The translations under genes and the position numbers were made by a program. A stretch of 64,000 nt of DNA from Saccharopolyspora rhizosphaerae (GTDB lineage: Bacteria; Actinomycetota; Actinomycetes; Mycobacteriales; Pseudonocardiaceae), in contig NZ_RSAA01000016.1 in assembly GCF_003931915.1 (NCBI RefSeq), forward strand, positions 1 to 64,000, in the 5' to 3' direction. Below are positions 1 to 10,110 of this stretch, in pieces (position 1 is the first letter of the stretch; each line of letters begins with the position of its first letter). The notes below the pieces were generated by a model. The model ran no database searches. It saw only the letters and a program-made list of their open reading frames with translations, and was not told where the DNA came from.

Positions 1-206
1 ACGTCGCCAAGGAAATCGGCCCCATCGCCAAACCCCGCCAGATCATGGTCGTGCCCGAACTGCCCAAGACCCGCTCCGGCAAGATCATGCGACGGCTCCT
101 GCGCGACGTCGCCGAAAACCGCGAAGTCGGCGACGTCAGCACCCTCGCCGACTCCTCGGTCATGGACCTCATCTCCAAGGGCCTGAAGTCGTCCGACGAC
201 GACTGA
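1..206 (+). CDS. acsA: Acetyl-CoA synthetase, C-terminal end (partial)
   Basis: Only the last 67 codons are in the window; the reading frame begins at base 3. The visible tail contains [11 protein letters not shown], the C-terminal signature of acetyl-CoA synthetases, whose lysine in SGK is the catalytic residue that is reversibly acetylated in this family. The enzyme activates acetate with ATP and CoA in the cytoplasm. The gene ends with an acidic SSDDD tail and is followed 20 bases later by a strong terminator. In M. tuberculosis acs lies just upstream of the marP-nth-crp block, as here, which supports the assignment. Confidence 0.9.
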   Translation, partial: VAKEIGPIAKPRQIMVVPELPKTRSGKIMRRLLRDVAENREVGDVSTLADSSVMDLISKGLKSSDDD

Positions 207-225
207 CCGTTCAGCCGATCTGTCA

Positions 226-263
226 GGAGGGCGCCCCGGTGCGGGGCGCCCTCCGATTTTTTT
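226..263 (+). terminator. Rho-independent terminator after acsA
   Basis: A perfect 12-bp stem (226-237 with 243-254) closes a GGTGC loop and is followed by GA and seven T residues. It is one of the few hairpins in this GC-rich window with a textbook U-tract. Confidence 0.9.
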
Positions 264-382
264 CCAGACCTCGCTGCGCTGCACGAACGGCGTCCGCGAG
301 AGGTTGCGCGGGCAAGTGATCGTCCGAACGGGTGTTAGGGTTCCCGCCAGGTGTGCCGGGAAGTCTGGTCGGCGGTGGAATC

Positions 383-1660
<1,278 letters not shown>

Positions 1661-1713
1661 CGCATCGCGAGTCGATGGGCGGGAGTCTGATCTCCCGTGG
1701 CACGATGGTGGCC

Positions 1714-2205
1714 GTGAACAGCGCCCAGAAGAGCACCAACGCCAGCCGTGACGGTGCGGAGTGGAGTGCGGTGAACTCCATCCCGTTGTCCGAGGAGGGC
1801 ACTTCTCCTGACGGGCAGTCCATCGGCGCGTTGGTCAAAGACGCCACGACGCACCTGTCCACTCTGGTCCGCTCCGAAGTGGAGCTCGCCAAGTCCGAGA
1901 TCGCCGGCGAGGTCAAGAAGGCGGTCCGCGGCAGCGTCTACTTCATCCTCGCGCTCTGCGTGCTGGTCTTCAGCCTGTTCTTCCTCTTCTTCACCGCGGC
2001 CGAGGCACTGGACGCGGTCGGCCTGTGGCGCTGGGCCGCCTTCGGCATCGTCTTCCTGGCGATGCTGCTCGTCGCCGGCCTCTTCGCCTTGCTGGGCTTC
2101 CTGAAGGTCCGCAAGCTCCACGCTCCGAAGCGGACCGTGGAGACCCTCAAGGAGACCAAGAACATCACCAAGCGTCGTCACACGGAGGAAGCCACCACCG
2201 GCTGA
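1714..2205 (+). CDS. Phage-holin-III-like membrane protein (DUF1469/PF07332)
   Basis: A 163-aa protein of the actinobacterial holin superfamily III. A polar N-terminal helix (HLSTLVRSEVELAKSEIAGE) precedes two long hydrophobic segments (SVYFILALCVLVFSLFFLFF and AAFGIVFLAMLLVAGLFALL) and a basic tail. Despite the family name these are ordinary chromosomal membrane proteins of unknown role; nothing phage-like surrounds it. The start is uncertain. ATG codons at 1675 and 1705 are in frame, but CACGAT at 1701-1706 ends 7 nt before GTG 1714, the leaderless spacing seen at many genes here. M. tuberculosis has a similar gene near marP. Confidence 0.8.
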   Translation: MNSAQKSTNASRDGAEWSAVNSIPLSEEGTSPDGQSIGALVKDATTHLSTLVRSEVELAKSEIAGEVKKAVRGSVYFILALCVLVFSLFFLFFTAAEALDAVGLWRWAAFGIVFLAMLLVAGLFALLGFLKVRKLHAPKRTVETLKETKNITKRRHTEEATTG

Positions 2206-2226
2206 CCGGAACGGGCGCTCACGCGT

Positions 2227-2263
2227 GAAGACCGCGGCGGACACCAGGTCCGCCGCGGTCTTC
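2227..2263. terminator. Bidirectional hairpin between holin-like gene and marP
   Basis: Perfect 16-bp inverted repeat (2227-2242 and 2248-2263) with loop ACCAG between two convergent genes. It has no U-tract, like most hairpin terminators in this window. Confidence 0.8.
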
Positions 2264-2337
2264 GCGCGTTCGGGGGCGTGCCGCGAGGACCTGCCTGAGA
2301 GGACCGCGGGCCGTCCTCGGTGGAGCGCTCGCCTCGG

Positions 2338-3522
2338 TCAGCCCGTGCAGCTGCCGGTGGGGACGCGGGTGGTGAGACCCGGTGCCGCCTGCACCTCGTC
2401 GGCGACCTCGTCCGCGGTGAGCGCGAAGCCGGTCTCCGGGTCGTCCACCGCAGCGCCGAAGACCACGCCCACGACCTGGCCGTTCGGGTCGACCAGCGGG
2501 CCGCCGGAGTTGCCGCTCTGCACCCGGCCGCGAACGGTGTAGACGTCGCGGACCACGGTGGAGCTGTCGTAGATGTCGGGACCGCGCAGCCGGATGCGTT
2601 CGCGGATCCGGCCGGGCGCTGCCGTGTAGGGGCCGTCGAGCGGGAAGCCGAGTGCGATCGTGCCGTCGCCCGGTTCCGCCGCGTCCGCGGCGAACGACAT
2701 CGCCTCGGCGTCGAGGTCCGGCACCTCCAGGATCGCCAGGTCGACGTCCGGCTTGTACATCACGACCTCGGCGTCGAACTCACCGCGACCGATCTCGATG
2801 GCCACCCGGTCGGTCCCCGCCACCACGTGCGCGTTGGTCATGACCCGCTGCGGGGCGATGACGAACCCGGTGCCCTCCAGCGCCCGGGCGCACGAGGTCG
2901 CGCGGCCGCGGATCTTGACCACGCTGGTCTGCGCCTTGCGCACCACCTCGCTGCCGGCCAGCGCCGGGTCGGGCGGCGCGATCTCGGCGACCGGGGTCTC
3001 GGAGAACGGCTCCAGGGCTTCCGGGAAACCCGACATCCCGAGCATCTCGCGCAAGTCGTTGGGCAGTGCCCTGGCCTGCGCGGGCATCACCGAGTTGACC
3101 GCGCCGAGGACCTGCGAGCGGCTCACCGCCGCCGCCAGGCCGGGCAGCGCGGAGGCCGAGGTGAACGGCAGGGCGACGAGCCAGGCCACCACCAGCACCG
3201 CGAGGAACTGCAGCACCGAACCCAGCGCGTTGTCGACCCCGGCGATGCGCGGTGAGGTGATGCGGTCCCGCAGTTCGCGGCCCGCCCACATCCCGAAGGT
3301 TTCACCGAAGGCGACGAGCAGGACGACGATGCCGACGCCGAAGGCCAACCGGGCGACCGGGCTCTGCACGTCGGCCAGCACGACGGGGGCGAGCTTCAGG
3401 CCCACCACGGCACCGACGAACACGCCCACGAAGGACAGCAGCGCGGTGACCAGACCGCTCCGAGCCCCGGAGACGGCGGCGAGCAGTGCCAGCAGCACCA
3501 CCAGCAGGTCGACCCAGTTCAC
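2338..3522 (-). CDS. marP: Membrane serine protease MarP (acid resistance)
   Basis: A 394-aa protein with the MarP architecture. Four hydrophobic segments (roughly residues 4-20, 24-50, 56-78 and 98-122, CvpA-like) are followed by a chymotrypsin-fold protease facing the cell-wall space. The catalytic triad is visible as His232 (TNAHVVAG), Asp261 (DVDLAILEV) and Ser339 (QSGNSGGPL), nearly the numbering known for M. tuberculosis Rv3671c. Cys211 and Cys392 match the pair that in the mycobacterial enzyme forms a disulphide stabilising the active site. In that organism MarP maintains intrabacterial pH in acid. Here it lies downstream of, and on the same strand as, the Nudix-tlpA-nth operon, about 100 bases away. 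Confidence 0.93.
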   Translation of the reverse strand: MNWVDLLVVLLALLAAVSGARSGLVTALLSFVGVFVGAVVGLKLAPVVLADVQSPVARLAFGVGIVVLLVAFGETFGMWAGRELRDRITSPRIAGVDNALGSVLQFLAVLVVAWLVALPFTSASALPGLAAAVSRSQVLGAVNSVMPAQARALPNDLREMLGMSGFPEALEPFSETPVAEIAPPDPALAGSEVVRKAQTSVVKIRGRATSCARALEGTGFVIAPQRVMTNAHVVAGTDRVAIEIGRGEFDAEVVMYKPDVDLAILEVPDLDAEAMSFAADAAEPGDGTIALGFPLDGPYTAAPGRIRERIRLRGPDIYDSSTVVRDVYTVRGRVQSGNSGGPLVDPNGQVVGVVFGAAVDDPETGFALTADEVADEVQAAPGLTTRVPTGSCTG

Positions 3523-3620
3523 CCACTCACCCCTCGCGACGGACGATCAGTCGCACCACCGTCTCACGGTCAGTTAACAGAACGGCCAAGCCGGGCTACC
3601 GACGAGGTGTTCGCCACCTT

Positions 3621-4325
3621 TCAGGACCGCCCGAAGCCGACGTCGTCGGCTTCCTCGGCCGCCCGCCACGCCTCGTCGAGCCCTCGCACGTCGGAGCGGT
3701 CCCAGTGGCGCGCCCAGCCCGCCAGCTCCAGGAGGCCGGCCAGCAGACCGCCGGTGAAACCCCACACGAGCATCCCCGGAACCAGGAAGGCCGGCCCGGC
3801 AAAACCGCTGGTCAGGCGCACCCTCATCCGGTTCTCGGGATCGCTCAGCCAGGAGATCGGCACGCGGGCCACGGCCGCCGTCTCGCCCGGGTCCACCGGC
3901 GCGACCGGCGAGGGCTCACGCCAGTGCGCGAGCACCGGGGTCACCCGGAACCCGCTGTGCGGGACGTGCAGCTCGGGCAGGGTCGCGACCGGGCGGATGC
4001 CCTCGGGTTGCACCCCCACCTCCTCGACCGCCTCACGCAGCGCGGCGTCCACCGGGCCGCGGTCCTCGTCGTCGAGCGAGCCGCCCGGGAAGGCGACCTG
4101 CCCGGGGTGCTTGTCCAGGCCCTCGGCGCGGCGCAGCAGCAGCACGTCCGGGCCGTGCTCGTCCTCGCCGAGCAGGATCAGCACGGCGGCAGGACGCGCG
4201 GAGCGGGGTGGCGAGCCCTTCGGCCAGCCGAAGTGGCCCGGGTCCAGGTCGGCCGTGCGCTTGACCAGCGTCCGCATCCAGTCCGGCAGCTCGTCGGGAT
4301 CGACCAGCGGTCCGTTGTCGCTCAC
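3621..4325 (-). CDS. Nudix CoA pyrophosphatase (NudL-like)
   Basis: A 234-aa Nudix hydrolase with the coenzyme A pyrophosphatase signature GLDKHPGQVAFPGG directly before the Nudix box, whose catalytic part reads AALREAVEEVGV. This form, with Asp rather than Glu in the spacer, is typical of the NudL/YeaB group that cleaves CoA and its derivatives to phosphopantetheine and 3',5'-ADP. It starts at GTG 4325, overlapping the stop of the upstream tlpA gene as GTGA, so the two are translationally coupled. It is the third gene of an nth-tlpA-nudix operon matching Rv3674c-Rv3672c. Confidence 0.9.
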   Translation of the reverse strand: MSDNGPLVDPDELPDWMRTLVKRTADLDPGHFGWPKGSPPRSARPAAVLILLGEDEHGPDVLLLRRAEGLDKHPGQVAFPGGSLDDEDRGPVDAALREAVEEVGVQPEGIRPVATLPELHVPHSGFRVTPVLAHWREPSPVAPVDPGETAAVARVPISWLSDPENRMRVRLTSGFAGPAFLVPGMLVWGFTGGLLAGLLELAGWARHWDRSDVRGLDEAWRAAEEADDVGFGRS

Positions 4326-4951
4326 TGGTCCCCCAAGGTCCGTTCGACGGCGGCTCGAACCTCGCTCGGAGACTCGAACGCGACCGGTGGATCGATGCGC
4401 CGCACCTCGCCGGCCGCGGTCACCACGTAGCTGACCGGCAACACCGCGGGCGCGCGCAGCGCGGCGCGAGCACGGTTGTCGCCGTCGTGCACGTTGGGGA
4501 AGTGAACGCCGAGCGCGCGCAACAGGTCAAGACCTTCCGCCGGGCCGCTGTCGACCTGCACGCCCAGCACGCGGGCGGCTCCGGGCTCGGCGCTGTAGGC
4601 CTGCAACGCGGGCAGCTCGGTGCGGCACGGCACGCACCAGGTGGCCCAGAGGTTCACCAGGACCGGTCCGCCGGAGGCGGCTCCCGCCAGGTCGGTGGGC
4701 CGGCCGTCGGCCAGGCAGCGCACCGTCGTGCCGGACAGCTCAGCAGGCCCGCCGGGGCCGGACGCGCAGGCCTGCAGCGCGGCGGCGGCACGCAGCTGCG
4801 GGTCGACCTCCTCGGTGGGAGGCGGCGCGGCGGACGGGACGGGCTGCAGCTGCTCCTGGTCGCGCGGCCACAGCGCGATCGCCGCGAGCACGGCGAGGAC
4901 CACGACCACGACGGTCCACTGGATCTCGGACCGGAAGGCACGCAGGTTCAC
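4322..4951 (-). CDS. Membrane-anchored thioredoxin-like protein (TlpA/ResA family)
   Basis: A 209-aa protein with one N-terminal membrane anchor (residues 12-28), a Pro/Ala linker and an extracytoplasmic thioredoxin fold. The redox motif WATWCVPCR puts the active-site cysteines at 106 and 109. A second cysteine pair (about 62 and 79) precedes the domain. Such proteins reduce or isomerise disulphides outside the membrane, for example in cytochrome c maturation; the partner here is not shown by the sequence. The start is GTG 4951, overlapping the nth stop as GTGA. It corresponds in position to Rv3673c. Confidence 0.9.
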   Translation of the reverse strand: MNLRAFRSEIQWTVVVVVLAVLAAIALWPRDQEQLQPVPSAAPPPTEEVDPQLRAAAALQACASGPGGPAELSGTTVRCLADGRPTDLAGAASGGPVLVNLWATWCVPCRTELPALQAYSAEPGAARVLGVQVDSGPAEGLDLLRALGVHFPNVHDGDNRARAALRAPAVLPVSYVVTAAGEVRRIDPPVAFESPSEVRAAVERTLGDQ

Positions 4952-5805
4952 GCCACGGGCTCCTTGGCCGCCTGCGTCGCCACCGTCTTCTCCGGGACCT
5001 CCTCGACGATGCCGGCGAGCTCCAGCAGCCGGGGTGTCTCCGGGCCGCGGACCAGCTTCGCCGCCTCCAGGTGGTCGGTCGGACCGATGCCGTAGGAGGG
5101 GCAGTCCTTGGCCAGCAGGCAGGCGCCGCAGGCCGGCTTGCGGGAGTGGCAGACCCGGCGGCCGTGGAAGATCACCCGGTGGGAGAGCATCGTCCACTCC
5201 TTGCGGGGGATCAGCTCGCCGACGGCGTGCTCGACCTTGACCGCGTCCTCCAGATCGGTCCAGCCCCACCTGCGCACCAACCGTCCGAAGTGGGTGTCCA
5301 CGGTGATCCCCGGGACGCCGAAGGCGTTGCCGAGGATCACGTTGGCGGTCTTGCGCCCGATGCCCGGGAGCTTCACGAGGTCCTCGAGGTTGGCCGGCAC
5401 CTCGCCCCCGTGGTTCTCGACCAGCGCGGCACCCAGCCCCATCAGCGAGGACGTCTTGTTCCGGTAGAAGCCGGTGGAGCGGATCACCTCCTCCAGCTCG
5501 GTCCGGTCGGCCCCGGCGTAGTCGGCGGCCGTCGGGTAGCGGCGGAACAGCGCGGGAGTGACCTCGTTGACCCGCTTGTCCGTGCACTGGGCGGACAGGA
5601 TGGTCGCCACGGCGAGCTCCAGCGGCGTGTTGAAGTCCAGCTCGCAGTGCGCGTCCGGATAGGCTTCGGCCAAGGCGCGCAGCATCCGCCTCGCTCGCCG
5701 GACGAGCCCCAAGCGGGTCTCCTCGCCCTTCCGAGATCGAGCGGCACGCTGGTCGGGAGGGGTTCCAGCGGACTTGGCACGGGTGTTTCGAGCAGGCTCC
5801 GGCAC
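4948..5805 (-). CDS. nth: Endonuclease III (DNA glycosylase/AP lyase)
   Basis: Removes oxidised pyrimidines from DNA and cleaves the abasic site in base-excision repair. The 285-aa protein has the HhH motif [13 protein letters not shown] with the catalytic Lys at 152 and the VDTH aspartate at 170. The [4Fe-4S] loop uses Cys219, Cys226, Cys229 and Cys235 (C-x6-C-x2-C-x5-C). A basic N-terminal extension of about 30 residues and a C-terminal extension of about 45 residues go beyond the E. coli enzyme, as is common in actinobacteria. It is the first gene of the coupled nth-tlpA-nudix operon. Confidence 0.96.
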   Translation of the reverse strand: MPEPARNTRAKSAGTPPDQRAARSRKGEETRLGLVRRARRMLRALAEAYPDAHCELDFNTPLELAVATILSAQCTDKRVNEVTPALFRRYPTAADYAGADRTELEEVIRSTGFYRNKTSSLMGLGAALVENHGGEVPANLEDLVKLPGIGRKTANVILGNAFGVPGITVDTHFGRLVRRWGWTDLEDAVKVEHAVGELIPRKEWTMLSHRVIFHGRRVCHSRKPACGACLLAKDCPSYGIGPTDHLEAAKLVRGPETPRLLELAGIVEEVPEKTVATQAAKEPVA

Positions 5806-5916
5806 CCCACCAGACTACGGAGGAGCTCTGACACGGACGGTGGTGGCACCGTCACCGACCCCGCGAATCGACCCCCGGTTGAACCGGCGTCGAAGGTATG
5901 AGCGAGGATTCACACC

Positions 5917-6174
5917 ATGATGGCTGCCTGGTTCGTCATCGTAGTACCGCTCGTGATCATGTTCTTCACGCTCTTCATGGAGCGTGTGGAAGCCCGCCTG
6001 CGGCACGTGGCGGTGCAGGAGAACGAGGTGGAGGAGTTGCTGGAGAACGCCCGACCCGACGAGGTCCGGGCGCTATTCCGGCAAGGCATTGGACGTGCGC
6101 TGGAGTTGTTCCAGCTACGCAGGGTGGGACGCGCCGGTAGGCTACGTACTCGCCGTTCGCGCGACCAGTCTTAG
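5917..6174 (+). CDS. Small membrane protein upstream of crp
   Basis: An 85-aa protein with one N-terminal transmembrane helix (AAWFVIVVPLVIMFFTLFM). It is followed by an acidic amphipathic helix (ENEVEELLENARPDEVRALF) and a very basic tail. Function is unknown. Its place between nth and crp is that of Rv3675, a conserved membrane protein of M. tuberculosis, so it is probably a member of that family. Its stop codon overlaps a likely crp -10 box (TAGAAT, 6172-6177). Confidence 0.75.
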   Translation: MMAAWFVIVVPLVIMFFTLFMERVEARLRHVAVQENEVEELLENARPDEVRALFRQGIGRALELFQLRRVGRAGRLRTRRSRDQS

Positions 6175-6267
6175 AATCGCTGGTAGTGATCGGCGGCACA
6201 CCGCCAGACGCGCTGACGCGGGTCCGGCACCACAGACAGCCGCCGCGTCTCAACATGGAGGGACGAG

Positions 6268-6942
6268 GTGGACGAGACCCTGGCCCGGGCCGGCATCTTC
6301 CAAGGCGTTGAGCCGGCCGCGGCGGAGGCACTGGCACAGTCGCTGGAACCGATCGAGTTCCCGCGCGGACACGTGATCTTCGCCGAGGGCGAGCCGGGCG
6401 ACCGGCTCTACATCATTCAGTCCGGCAAGGTGAAGCTCGGACGCAAATCCCCGGACGGCAGGGAGAACCTGCTGGCGATCATGGGCCCGTCGGACATGTT
6501 CGGCGAGCTGTCCATCTTCGACCCCGGGCCGCGGACTTCGACCGCGACCACGGTCACCGAGGTGCGCGCGTTGAGCATGGACCGCGGCGCTCTGCGGCAG
6601 TGGATCGCCACGCGTCCGGAGATCGCCGAGCAGCTGCTGCGCGTGGTGGCCCGCCGCCTGCGCCGCACCAACGGCATGCTCGCGGACCTGATCTTCACCG
6701 ACGTTCCGGGACGCGTCGCCAAGGCGCTGCTGCAGCTGGCGCAGCGCTTCGGCAGCCAGGAAGCGGGTCTGCTCCGGGTCACCCACGACCTGACGCAGGA
6801 GGAGATCGCGCAGTACGTCGGCGCCTCGCGGGAGACCGTGAACAAGGCGCTCGCGGACTTCGCGCACCGCGGCTGGCTGCGTCTCGAAGGCAAGAGCGTC
6901 CTGATCCTGGATCCGGAGCGCTTGGCCCGCCGCGCTCGCTGA
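6268..6942 (+). CDS. crp: Crp/Fnr-family transcription regulator (cAMP receptor, GlxR/Crp)
   Basis: A 224-aa global regulator. The N-terminal cyclic-nucleotide-binding barrel contains [21 protein letters not shown], matching the phosphate-binding cassette with its Gly-Glu-Leu and Arg-Thr-Ser/Thr residues. The C-terminal winged helix has the recognition helix [12 protein letters not shown]. It starts at GTG 6268 behind a good GGAGGG ribosome site (6257-6262), giving a leader of about 85 bases from the TAGAAT box. Synteny with Rv3676, which binds cAMP and controls whiB1 and rpfA in M. tuberculosis, supports orthology. Several genes in this window may be targets, but no convincing TGTGA-N6-TCACA site was found. 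Confidence 0.93.
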   Translation: MDETLARAGIFQGVEPAAAEALAQSLEPIEFPRGHVIFAEGEPGDRLYIIQSGKVKLGRKSPDGRENLLAIMGPSDMFGELSIFDPGPRTSTATTVTEVRALSMDRGALRQWIATRPEIAEQLLRVVARRLRRTNGMLADLIFTDVPGRVAKALLQLAQRFGSQEAGLLRVTHDLTQEEIAQYVGASRETVNKALADFAHRGWLRLEGKSVLILDPERLARRAR

Positions 6943-6968
6943 AGCGGCGGCGCACGCGCAGCGGAGCT

Positions 6969-7027
6969 GACGCGCGCCGGCCGAAGAGTCCGGGCTCGAC
7001 TCCCGGGTTCTTCAGCCGGCGCGCGTC
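6969..7027 (+). terminator. Long hairpin after crp
   Basis: A 19-bp stem with one mismatch (6969-6987 with 7009-7027) encloses a smaller CCGGG/CCCGG hairpin. It lies 27 bases past the crp stop and probably terminates it. Confidence 0.75.
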
Positions 7028-7142
7028 TCTTCGCGTTCACGCCAGTTCTGCGGAAGCCGGGAACAGCTCCCCGGTCGAACCCCGCAACCGAGACCGAGTC
7101 GTCTGCGTCACACGTCAGGACGCAGACGAAAGGGGTTCTCGG

Positions 7143-7373
7143 ATGGCTTCGCACTTCGTGGTCGCCGTGGTGGCGATCGCCCTGGCCCTGTTCTTCGTGA
7201 TCGGCGTGCGCGCGGCGATGGGCAGTTCGAACCGCATCGACGACCGGCGGCGGCGGAAGAGCTCGCGCGGCGCCTTCGTCGGCACGTCCCAGGGCCACGA
7301 CCGCAGTGGCGGCTCCGGTGACGGCGGGGGCGGCGGTGACGGCGGGGGCGGCGGTGACGGCGGAGGCTGCTGA
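7143..7373 (+). CDS. Small membrane protein with glycine-rich DGGGGG tail
   Basis: A 76-aa protein. One N-terminal membrane helix (HFVVAVVAIALALFFVIGV) is followed by a basic patch (DDRRRRKSSR) and a C-terminus made of DGGGGG repeats ending in a single cysteine. The repeats are encoded by an 18-base tandem unit. It starts at ATG 7143 with AAAGGGG upstream. Function is unknown. The layout resembles short Gly-rich membrane proteins often annotated near actinobacterial stress genes, but that is only a resemblance. Confidence 0.65.
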   Translation: MASHFVVAVVAIALALFFVIGVRAAMGSSNRIDDRRRRKSSRGAFVGTSQGHDRSGGSGDGGGGGDGGGGGDGGGC

Positions 7374-7408
7374 GCCGCGCCTGCCCACCGGTCACCCGCG
7401 CCTGACAG

Positions 7409-7460
7409 ATGTGAAGGGACCGGGCGCCACCCCCGACGTGGCGCTCCAGTCCCTTCACAT
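7409..7460. terminator. Composite hairpin after the Gly-rich gene
   Basis: An outer 12-bp perfect stem (7409-7420 with 7449-7460) contains an inner 7-bp stem (7424-7430 with 7438-7444). It lies 36 bases after a stop codon. The rest of 7461-7700 holds no gene I can support, only a short inverted repeat around 7464-7493. Confidence 0.75.
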
Positions 7461-7707
7461 GTGCGTGGTTCGTCCCCCGACGACTAACCACGCTCCCCCG
7501 ATCCCCCGGTGCTTCGGCCCCGAATTCCTTGGCACCGGAGGCGGCTGTGCGGAATTGAACTTGTCCTACTCCGAAGATGCTGGAAGGCCGTGCCCTCCAG
7601 CAACCCCCTTTCACCAACCAAGACGTGTCTCCCGGGGGCACGGTTGCACACATCACCCGTTCTGAGTAAGCAACCTCACTCATCACCTTCCTAGCAGGCG
7701 AAAAAGG

Positions 7708-7744
7708 TTGGTACCGGCGTACCACAATCGGCATACTGGTCCGC
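7708..7744 (+). promoter_or_regulatory. Leaderless promoter with TGGTAC palindrome
   Basis: A 6-bp palindrome (TGGTAC at 7709-7714, GTACCA at 7719-7724) overlaps the expected -35 region. CATACT (7732-7737) serves as -10 and ends 7 nt before the GTG start of the MFS gene. The palindrome is a candidate operator. Confidence 0.55.
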
Positions 7745-8971
7745 GTGTCCCCATCCACGTCGCTGAACGACTACCGCACCGCTCTGACCACCTCCGGCGC
7801 ACTCGCCCCGGTCGTCACCTCGCTGCTCGGCCGGCTGCCCATCGCGATGATCGGCATGGCGCTGCTGCTGTACGTGCAGCGGGAGACCTCGTCGTTCGCG
7901 ATCGCCGGTGCCGTGTCCGCCGCCGAGCTGATCGGGGTGGCGATGGGATCGGTCGCGCAGGGCAGGATCATCGACCGCCGGGGGCCGTCCGCTCCGCTGC
8001 ACGTGATGTCCGCGCTCTTCGGCCTCGCGGTCGCGGCGACGCTGGTGGCGATCGAGACCGGCGCGGCTACGCCGCTGGTGGTGGCGGGTGCGTTCGCGAT
8101 GGGCCTGCTGCAGCCGAACATCGGTTCGGCCTCGCGTGCGCTGTGGGGGCACCTGCTGCCGCCGGGGCGGGTGCGCGAAGCGGCGTTCTCCTACGAGGCG
8201 ATCAGCCTGGAGGTCTTCTTCATCCTCGGCCCCGGCCTGGCGGGCCTGCTGGTGGCGATGCCGTGGGCGGGTACCGGCGTCGTGGTGGGCTCGGTGTGCA
8301 TGGTGCTGGGCAGCGTCGGCTTCGCCGCCACCCGCGCGGCCCGCACCCAGCGGCCCGAGCCGCAGGGGCAGGGCGCCCTGCTGGGTGCCATCGCCGCGCC
8401 GGGGATGCGCACGGTGGCGCTCGCGTCGATGGGCTTCGGCGTGGTGATCGGCTTCATCGAGGTCGCGGTCCCGGCCGCCGCGGTGGAGGCCGGCCAGCCC
8501 ACGATGGGCGGCCTGCTGATGAGCCTTGCGTCGGTCAGCTCGGTCGCGGTCGGCATCGTCTACGGCGTGCACCCGTGGCCCCGTCCGATGCACCTCCGGC
8601 TGCCCGCCCTGCTGCTCGGGTTCGCCGGCCTGGTCGCCCTGCTCGCGCTGCCCTCGACGCTGCTCGGGTTGGCCCTGATGCTGCTGCTCGCCGGGTGCCT
8701 GATCACCCCGCAATCCACGACCCACTCGGTCGCGGTCGAGTTCGCCGCCCCGCCCGGCACGGCCGCCGAGGCCTTCGGCTGGGTGGTCACCGCGGTGACC
8801 ACGGGCGCGGCGATCGGCCAGTCGGTCAGTGGCCAGCTCGTCGAGCTGGGCGGCCCGCCCACCGCCTTCCTCGCCGCAGGCGCCGCAGGGGCCGCCCTGG
8901 CCGGTGTCCTCCACCTCCGCCGGAACACCCTCCTGCCGCAGCGGACCGACCTGTCGCTGGCCGGGACGTGA
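7745..8971 (+). CDS. MFS transporter
   Basis: A 408-aa major facilitator with about twelve hydrophobic segments and the inter-helix-2/3 motif region GSVAQGRIIDRRGP, which carries the conserved Gly-Arg-x-x-Asp-Arg core. The type is that of actinobacterial drug-efflux-like MFS proteins; the substrate cannot be told from sequence. It starts at GTG 7745, directly at the expected transcription start. It stands alone, with the clamp-like gene beginning 28 bases downstream from its own leaderless promoter. Confidence 0.82.
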   Translation: MSPSTSLNDYRTALTTSGALAPVVTSLLGRLPIAMIGMALLLYVQRETSSFAIAGAVSAAELIGVAMGSVAQGRIIDRRGPSAPLHVMSALFGLAVAATLVAIETGAATPLVVAGAFAMGLLQPNIGSASRALWGHLLPPGRVREAAFSYEAISLEVFFILGPGLAGLLVAMPWAGTGVVVGSVCMVLGSVGFAATRAARTQRPEPQGQGALLGAIAAPGMRTVALASMGFGVVIGFIEVAVPAAAVEAGQPTMGGLLMSLASVSSVAVGIVYGVHPWPRPMHLRLPALLLGFAGLVALLALPSTLLGLALMLLLAGCLITPQSTTHSVAVEFAAPPGTAAEAFGWVVTAVTTGAAIGQSVSGQLVELGGPPTAFLAAGAAGAALAGVLHLRRNTLLPQRTDLSLAGT

Positions 8972-8999
8972 TGTCGGGGGCCGTCGCTAGGTTCCCCGC

Positions 9000-10108
9000 G
9001 TGGAACTCGACGTGACGGCTCCGGTCCAGCAGCTCGCGACGGCTGCCGCTGACCTGGTCACGCTGCTGCCAGGGCGGAAACTGGACCCGCTGCTCAGCGG
9101 AGTGGTGCTGACCGCCGAGCCGGACCGGGTCGAGCTCGCCGGGATCGATCGGGAGCGCGCCGTCCGGCTGTCCTGCCCGGCGCGCACGCACACCGGCGGA
9201 GCGGTGCTGGTGCCCGCTCGGCCGCTGGCCGAGGCGCTGCGCCACCTCGGCGGCCCGGAGGCGAGGCTCGTCGTGGAGGGTCAGAAGCTCGCCGTCCGCA
9301 CGGACCGGACGCGCTTCGCCCTCCCGCTGCTCGACCGGCACGCCCACCCGGGCGTCCGGCCGGTGCCAGGGCGGGTCGGCGTCCTGGACACGTCGCTGCT
9401 GCCGGTCGCGGCGGCCACCGCCGCGGCGGCCTCGCGCGACGACGCCCTCGTGGTGTTCACCGGCGTGCACCTGCGCGCGGACGCCGGCGAGCTGGTGCTG
9501 GTGGGCACCGACCGGTTCCGCATGGCCGTGGCCCGCCTGCCCTGGCGGGGCGAGGTCGACGAGTGGACCGCCCTCGTGCCGGCCGCGCTGTGGGCCGAGA
9601 TCGCGCGGCAGGCCCGCGGGCCGGGGGTCGCGCTGCACGCCGACGGCGATCGGTTCGGTGCGAGCTGGGAATCGTCCGAGGTCAGCAGTGCTGTGCTGGA
9701 CGTGCCGTTCCCCAGCGAGGCCCGCCACCTCGCCGAGGACTTCGACGGCGAAGCACGGCTCCGCGCGGACGAGCTGGCCGACGCCGTCCGCCACACCAGT
9801 CCGTTCGCCGGGCAGAACGCGGTCCGCCTCGAGGTCGGCGGCGGCGAAGTCCGGGTCCCTCGACCGACCCGGGCGTGGGCGACGCCGAGGAGACGCTCAA
9901 GGCCGATACCAGCGGAGACCGGATCACCACCGCCTACCAGCCGCGCTACCTCGCCGACGCGCTCAAGCCCTTCGGCACCGAGGAGGTGCGCCTCCGCCTC
10001 CGCTCCGGCGTCCGCCGCTCGACGGTCATCACGACACCGCGCTCCCCGACCCTGCACCAGGTGCTGATGCCCAAGCGCCTCGCCCACGACCCGCGAGGCC
10101 AGGGCTGA
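9000..10108 (+). pseudogene. DnaN-like sliding clamp paralogue with a frameshift
   Basis: Encodes a DNA polymerase III beta-subunit-like protein. Residues 1-286 (to about 9857) read as clamp domains, including the typical TDRFRMAVARLPW. After that the frame becomes low-complexity Arg/Ser/Pro. The clamp continues in the +2 frame with TDPGVGDAEETL and ends LHQVLMPKRLAHDP at 10108, matching the conserved clamp C-terminus. Restoring one missing base near 9857-9860 gives a 369-aa protein, the normal DnaN length. Whether this is a true mutation or a sequencing error cannot be decided here. It is probably a paralogue of the replicative clamp, which normally lies beside dnaA. A leaderless promoter (TAGGTT, 8988-8993) precedes GTG 9000. 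Confidence 0.8.
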
Positions 10109-10110
10109 GG

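Noticed and set aside
1714..2205. Prophage, suggested by the holin-like protein
   Set aside because: The family is chromosomal in actinobacteria, no other phage gene is nearby, and the neighbours are conserved housekeeping genes.
4322..5587. A 421-codon frame joining nth antiphase sequence to tlpA
   Set aside because: The first half is the off-frame of nth. The TlpA protein begins at GTG 4951 with the usual GTGA overlap.
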